Assembly (NCBI RefSeq): GCF_009870125.1
Contig: NC_046679.1
Span: 24,490,001 to 24,554,000, forward strand
Reading direction: 5' to 3'
Length of the DNA stretch: 64,000 bases
Origin: Drosophila pseudoobscura
Lineage: Eukaryota; Arthropoda; Insecta; Diptera; Drosophilidae
Shown here: piece after piece, positions 59,700-64,000 of the stretch
Layout: every line of letters begins with the position of its first letter
Position numbering within the stretch: position 1 is the first letter of the stretch
Notes under the pieces: model-generated
The model's database searches: none
Seen by the model: only the letters and a program-made list of their open reading frames with translations
What the model was told of the DNA's origin: nothing
Position numbers and translations under genes: made by a program

Positions 59700-62600
59700 A
59701 AAGATGTCAGTCATATTTTTACGATGTGGCAGCCTGGATTCAAGAGTGCCCGCGCAGTGGAGAATTTTTAAATGTCAACGAAATGTATTTTCTACACTTA
59801 AATAACGTTAGCTCACCCAATTTTCATGTTTTACTCGTTTGAATTTAGCACATGTGAAAGCTGAAATCAAAGAAAATTTTTGTTGAGTAAAAAGACAGTT
59901 TTTTTCCATTTATTAATTTATATGAATAATTTTTGTTGCTATTTGTACGATCGATGTGTATGACAAGCCGCCCATAGGCCGGGACAAGTGCAATGTTTGT
60001 TCAAAATGTAAAACGTTGACACCTTCCCGTCCTACGGGCAATCTCTATGGTATTCCGAGTAGTACTGTAGTCTTGTCCTACAGGATATGCATATAAAGAG
60101 CAGAGGAATATAAAGTTTCAGCAGTACATGAAAAATCTGTATTAAAATAAAATTCCCGCCAAAAAAAAAAAATCCAAAGCATTTCAACAGGTAGGTAAAC
60201 GTAGACGACAAACAAAGCAGTCGCAAAGCCCTAAAAATCTCATATTTCAATAGCAGACAACAGCAACAACAAAAACTGCATTTCAGATTAAATTTCCGCC
60301 CCTACTTGAATGGATGGCTCTCACATGTCTCTGTGTCGTGTCCTTTGTGCGGGCGGAGACCAAAAGCAAAGCAACAACAACAAAAAATGCCCAACAATAG
60401 TCGCAAAAAGGATCCTTCTGGACAGAAGTAGGACCAGGAGCAGCAGCAGCAGCAGCAGCGGCAGGAGTTGGAGGCGCTGTTCGGATCGGATCGGATGGGA
60501 TGGGATCGTATAGGATCAGTCGGCCTAAGCAGGTAAAATTAAACTCTTGGCAAAATCAAGCGTTAAATGCCTTTTACTTACGCCTGAAATCATTTCAGAA
60601 CAAGGGAAAGCACTACAATACATACAGATACATACATATATATGTACATATCTGGGGTATGTATGTATGCTGCTGGATCCATTAACACAGTTGGCCAACA
60701 TCAACACAATCTGAAATCCAAAGCGTGACAAATTCGTAGAAACAAAACCCTGGCGGCACTGAGCTGATGATCCCCGAGCGGAAGAATTGCCATAGCAGCA
60801 GAAAAATCTCTCGCTGAATTACACTGAAATTCGTGAAAATCCCAGACCAGAGTTCCTTCCTCCTCTCGTGCCTTTTCTGGGCTCTCAAATTCTTCAAGTG
60901 TGGAGTCGGGCCTTATCTTAACGAAAGAAGCCGCGCAGAAAATAATCATAATATTGAAGGGGGAATCGTATTTGTTTATTTGATCGCTGCGGGGGCTACC
61001 ACGGCATTAGAGGAGGTTTTAATGTTCTGTTCCCTATGACACACACACTGGGCACCGAAAAACGAACAAACTCTGCAATAAATTCATATTTATTATTTAT
61101 TTTCGTTAGGCAAATACGCCCCCAACGACATGAAGAGAGGCTCCGTGGCTCCAAGACTTTCGGACGGGGCTTCTCATTGAGCAAATGAAAGGAATAAGCA
61201 GCCGTCGTCCCAGAGAACCCCAACACGAAACCCAAGCGAACGGAAAGCGGAAACGCAAATAGACGAGCGATAAAAAGAAAAGAACCATAAAGAGTGTAGA
61301 GAAAAAAAAAGAAACAAGAACGGCACATAAATTTCAAATAACTAATAATTCATTGAAAAAGCTGCCCAGGAATGGAATGGAGACTTGAAAAAGGGGTGGA
61401 GCGGATCGGATCGCATCTAAAGTCTGAAGTGGAGCAGAGAGACCAGAGTGGTGCGCTCTGTGGCGCTGTGTGGTGTGGTGCACAATATCATGTAATAATA
61501 TTAGCTTAAGCCAACAGCTGACAAGGCAGGCCAGGCAGTAACACACTTCGATATCGCCTTCTCCAGATCCGACATAATAAACCCCAAAGGAATAAAGTCG
61601 TGCCAGAGTCTACGAAGTGATAGAGAGAGGGAGAGCTAGGGGTAGAGTGTATTCTGCAACTACTTTTTCGATAACCGATTCGGATCGGTTGGCACTGCTT
61701 TTCGTGCATTATATTTTTGAGAAATTGTTCTTTGAGTGGAGAACAAAATGGCATTGAAATTTCGGGTTCAAAGAACTTTAAAAAGTTGGAGGGGGAAAAA
61801 TCAGATTTTGTGCGTTTTTCGAGACTTTGACAGAGTACACAAGCAATGAATTTTATAAATAGTGTTATTTCTTAGGCAGTGTGTTCACAATCAATTAATT
61901 CTGTAAATACGGTTGTCTTCCAACCAGTGCGTACACAAGTACAAATATTATGTGATAGAAATGCTGGAAAATCAGAGTTTTTGTGGATTTTGAGCCAGTG
62001 TTTGCACCTTTTCAAGCAAAAATCTTTTTTGGCAGCCAACGCGGGGTTTTTTTAACCAGTGTTTACACATTTGATGGTATTAAAAAAACGGCAGCTAACT
62101 CCGTAGATCAGTATATGATCATCTTTTTCCTTTGTGGATGGTAATAATCATTTCTTGTCCGTCTCTGCTTGATCTACGATCACCATCTCTCTCCCTCTCT
62201 CTCTGACTTTTCCATTAATCTTTCTGCCATTTTTCACCTTGCCATCAGGCCATAAAATATGTAATGTTCATTAAGGGCATTCACAGTGCGGTCTGTTGGC
62301 CTTTCTCCTGTAGCATTTATGATGGCCCGGGTCCACACTACACTCCTCCTCGCACGGCCTTTTCCTTTGCCTGCTGCTGGTCTGTTCTAGTTTGAGTAGA
62401 ATCATTTTTAATGACTGCCAAGGCATAGGTAGAGCCAGAGCCAGGCCTGGGCCTTGCAGCATCGACAGAGAGAGAGAGAGAGAGCAGAACAGAGCTGAGA
62501 GCAGTGCCCACGACTATACTATGGATGGAGTGGAGGCCGAGGGATAAGTGAACGGGAATGGTCTCATGTCCATGACTTCCAGCCAAAAACAGTTTGCATT

Positions 62601-64000
62601 TCCTATTGTTGTATTGCCTGCCTGATGTACTTGTTGCCCTGTATGCCCACAGATCGAGAGAATAGAGAACAGAGAATAACTGTATTAAATGGCCAGTGCC
62701 TAGGACCAGCAGACCATTTGGGGACCAGGCACCACAGCACCAGACTTTTGTAGAAAGGTCTCTGCTGCTGCCTGCCTGAGAACCTCTCTCGCGTGGCTGT
62801 TACAATTTCTAGCCTCAGCCTCGGAGCCTTCCTTCGCCTTTGCCTTGGCGAAAAACCAGTTTCCTTTTGGCCAACCCATCATCCCGTGGCATAGCACATA
62901 AAAGGCGTTCCACAGCTGAAGCTTGGGCCGTGCCTGGCTGTCTCATCTGTTGTCTATTTTCCAGCCTCCTCCCTGCAGTCGCCTTGTCTGCCCGACGACG
63001 CTGCCTGCTCCTCTTCTGCTGCTGCTGCTGCCTGCTGCTGGGGGCCTGGTGGAGGCTCTAGCATGTTGCTGGCAACTTGTTGCTAACATACTGCCGCCTG
63101 AGCATTTTTGATTTGATTTGCTTTTATGCTTTTTGTGATTTCTATACCCTGTGCCAGAGGGTCCACCAATTGTCACTAGATCTCAGAAGCGGGACCATAA
63201 GGAGCCACTTTGTGGACTTCCAGGACTTTGAAGCTGTTACATCTTTCTATCGAATCGATCAAAGTTCTACAACATAAATCGTAAATGCTATAGATATCGG
63301 GCTAAAATATCCGTATATCGGTCTTTGTTTATGGATTTTTCTATATGAAAACATTATATACTTTTGAAGAAAATTCCATTGGAAGGGTTCTAAGCCTCAC
63401 TTTATTCTGATTCTTCCATCGATTCCATCTCCATCTCTTCCATCGGGCATAAAGATATACCGGGCCATATATGTATATTTCACAAGGGTATTCATGTTTC
63501 TGCTTCCGAAGAGCACAGTTTTCTTCGTATTTTCTTTTTCTACGTTTTGGTGTTTGGTCCAATGCCAACGTAATCGAAATGCAATTAAGATGCAGAGCCA
63601 AAGCCGAGAGAGGCTGAGTGCTAAAGTTGCATTGCATTTGGCTAGAATTTTTGACTTTTGTTTTTTGCCAAGCGACAGCCGCCACACACTTTGGGAGGGG
63701 ACCGAGAACGAAACGTGGCTGCAATTTATATTCCTGGACAGTTTTTTAGAAAGTAGCATAGAGGAGTGGAGTGCAGCAGCAGGTCCCCACAGAGCCCCAC
63801 AGATCCCCACAGATCCCCACAGAAAAGAGTGCCATTCGAAAGGCGTTGACGTTGAGAGGAACGATCTCCCTCTCTCGCACTCTTTCTCTTCCTATTGTAT
63901 GAGTGGCATAATTAAAGGGTTACGCCATGGCCACACCAATCTCAATCTCCATTCGATATGTGGGGATCGGGATCTCTTATCCCCGCTCCCCTTCCACCTC
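59700..64000. other. Non-coding distal region
   Basis: No supportable gene. There are simple repeats, including GA and CAG runs (60435-60460, 62465-62485) and a CCACAGATCCCCACAGATCC repeat (63796-63825). A Ser-rich frame at 60310 and several Leu/Cys-rich frames near 62900-63060 are repeat artefacts. It may be intronic or intergenic to a gene beyond the window. Confidence 0.5.

Noticed and set aside
1-64000. LTR retroelements, Polintons, CRISPR arrays, operons
   Set aside because: No paired long repeats, capsid, envelope or integrase-like frames were seen; the window is animal nuclear DNA, so CRISPR and bacterial operons are not expected, and none appear.

Overview
This window is nuclear DNA of a Drosophila fly. 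The genes read as Drosophila versions of RpL27, Lgr3, tankyrase, RASSF8, cardiolipin synthase, a gamma-type NAD-isocitrate dehydrogenase subunit and an S-adenosylmethionine carrier. Introns are short with GT/AG ends, a DINE-1 (INE-1) relic lies in an intron, and DRE (TATCGATA) and Ohler motif-6 promoter elements occur. From memory these genes map to 3R (Muller E) in D. melanogaster. Divergence and repeat content suggest another Sophophora lineage, perhaps the obscura group; that is inference.

Layout. 1-8.8 kb has no supportable gene. At 8.8-9.3 kb is a broken antisense fragment of an ALiX gene. From 9.9 to 20.6 kb is a dense housekeeping cluster: CLS (+), a diverged TXNDC9-like ORF (+), RpL27 (+), Idh3g (-), the SAM carrier (+), a small single-pass membrane protein (-) and a ZAD/C2H2 zinc-finger gene (+) that appears frameshifted. 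From 20.8 to 33.7 kb, on the minus strand, is the nine-exon relaxin-receptor-like GPCR gene Lgr3. A Tc1-like transposase relic lies at 36.9 kb. RASSF8 (-) occupies 38.2-40.4 kb. At 41.5-42.8 kb is a possible small gene inside a block of about 1 kb that is repeated upstream of RpL27. Tankyrase (+) spans 43.4-51.5 kb and is followed, in the same frame and after one UGA codon, by a 335-codon open reading frame. A DUF4780-like protein (-) lies at 53.1-54.2 kb and a MADF/BESS-type DNA-binding protein (-) at 56.8-58.0 kb. A 67-bp tandem array carrying one perfect DRE per repeat lies at 59.4-59.65 kb. The rest, to 64 kb, is AT-rich or simple-repeat non-coding DNA.

Working together. CLS, Idh3g and the SAM carrier are three mitochondrial genes within 9 kb. 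Idh3g and the carrier are head to head over 443 bp, so they probably share a promoter region. Tankyrase, RASSF8 and Lgr3 are signalling genes, and nothing in the sequence indicates co-regulation. The most interesting observations are the UGA-separated extension of tankyrase, the DRE array and the recent 1-kb duplication placed in front of two promoters. All exon models were built by hand from splice sites and family alignment in memory; no database search was made.
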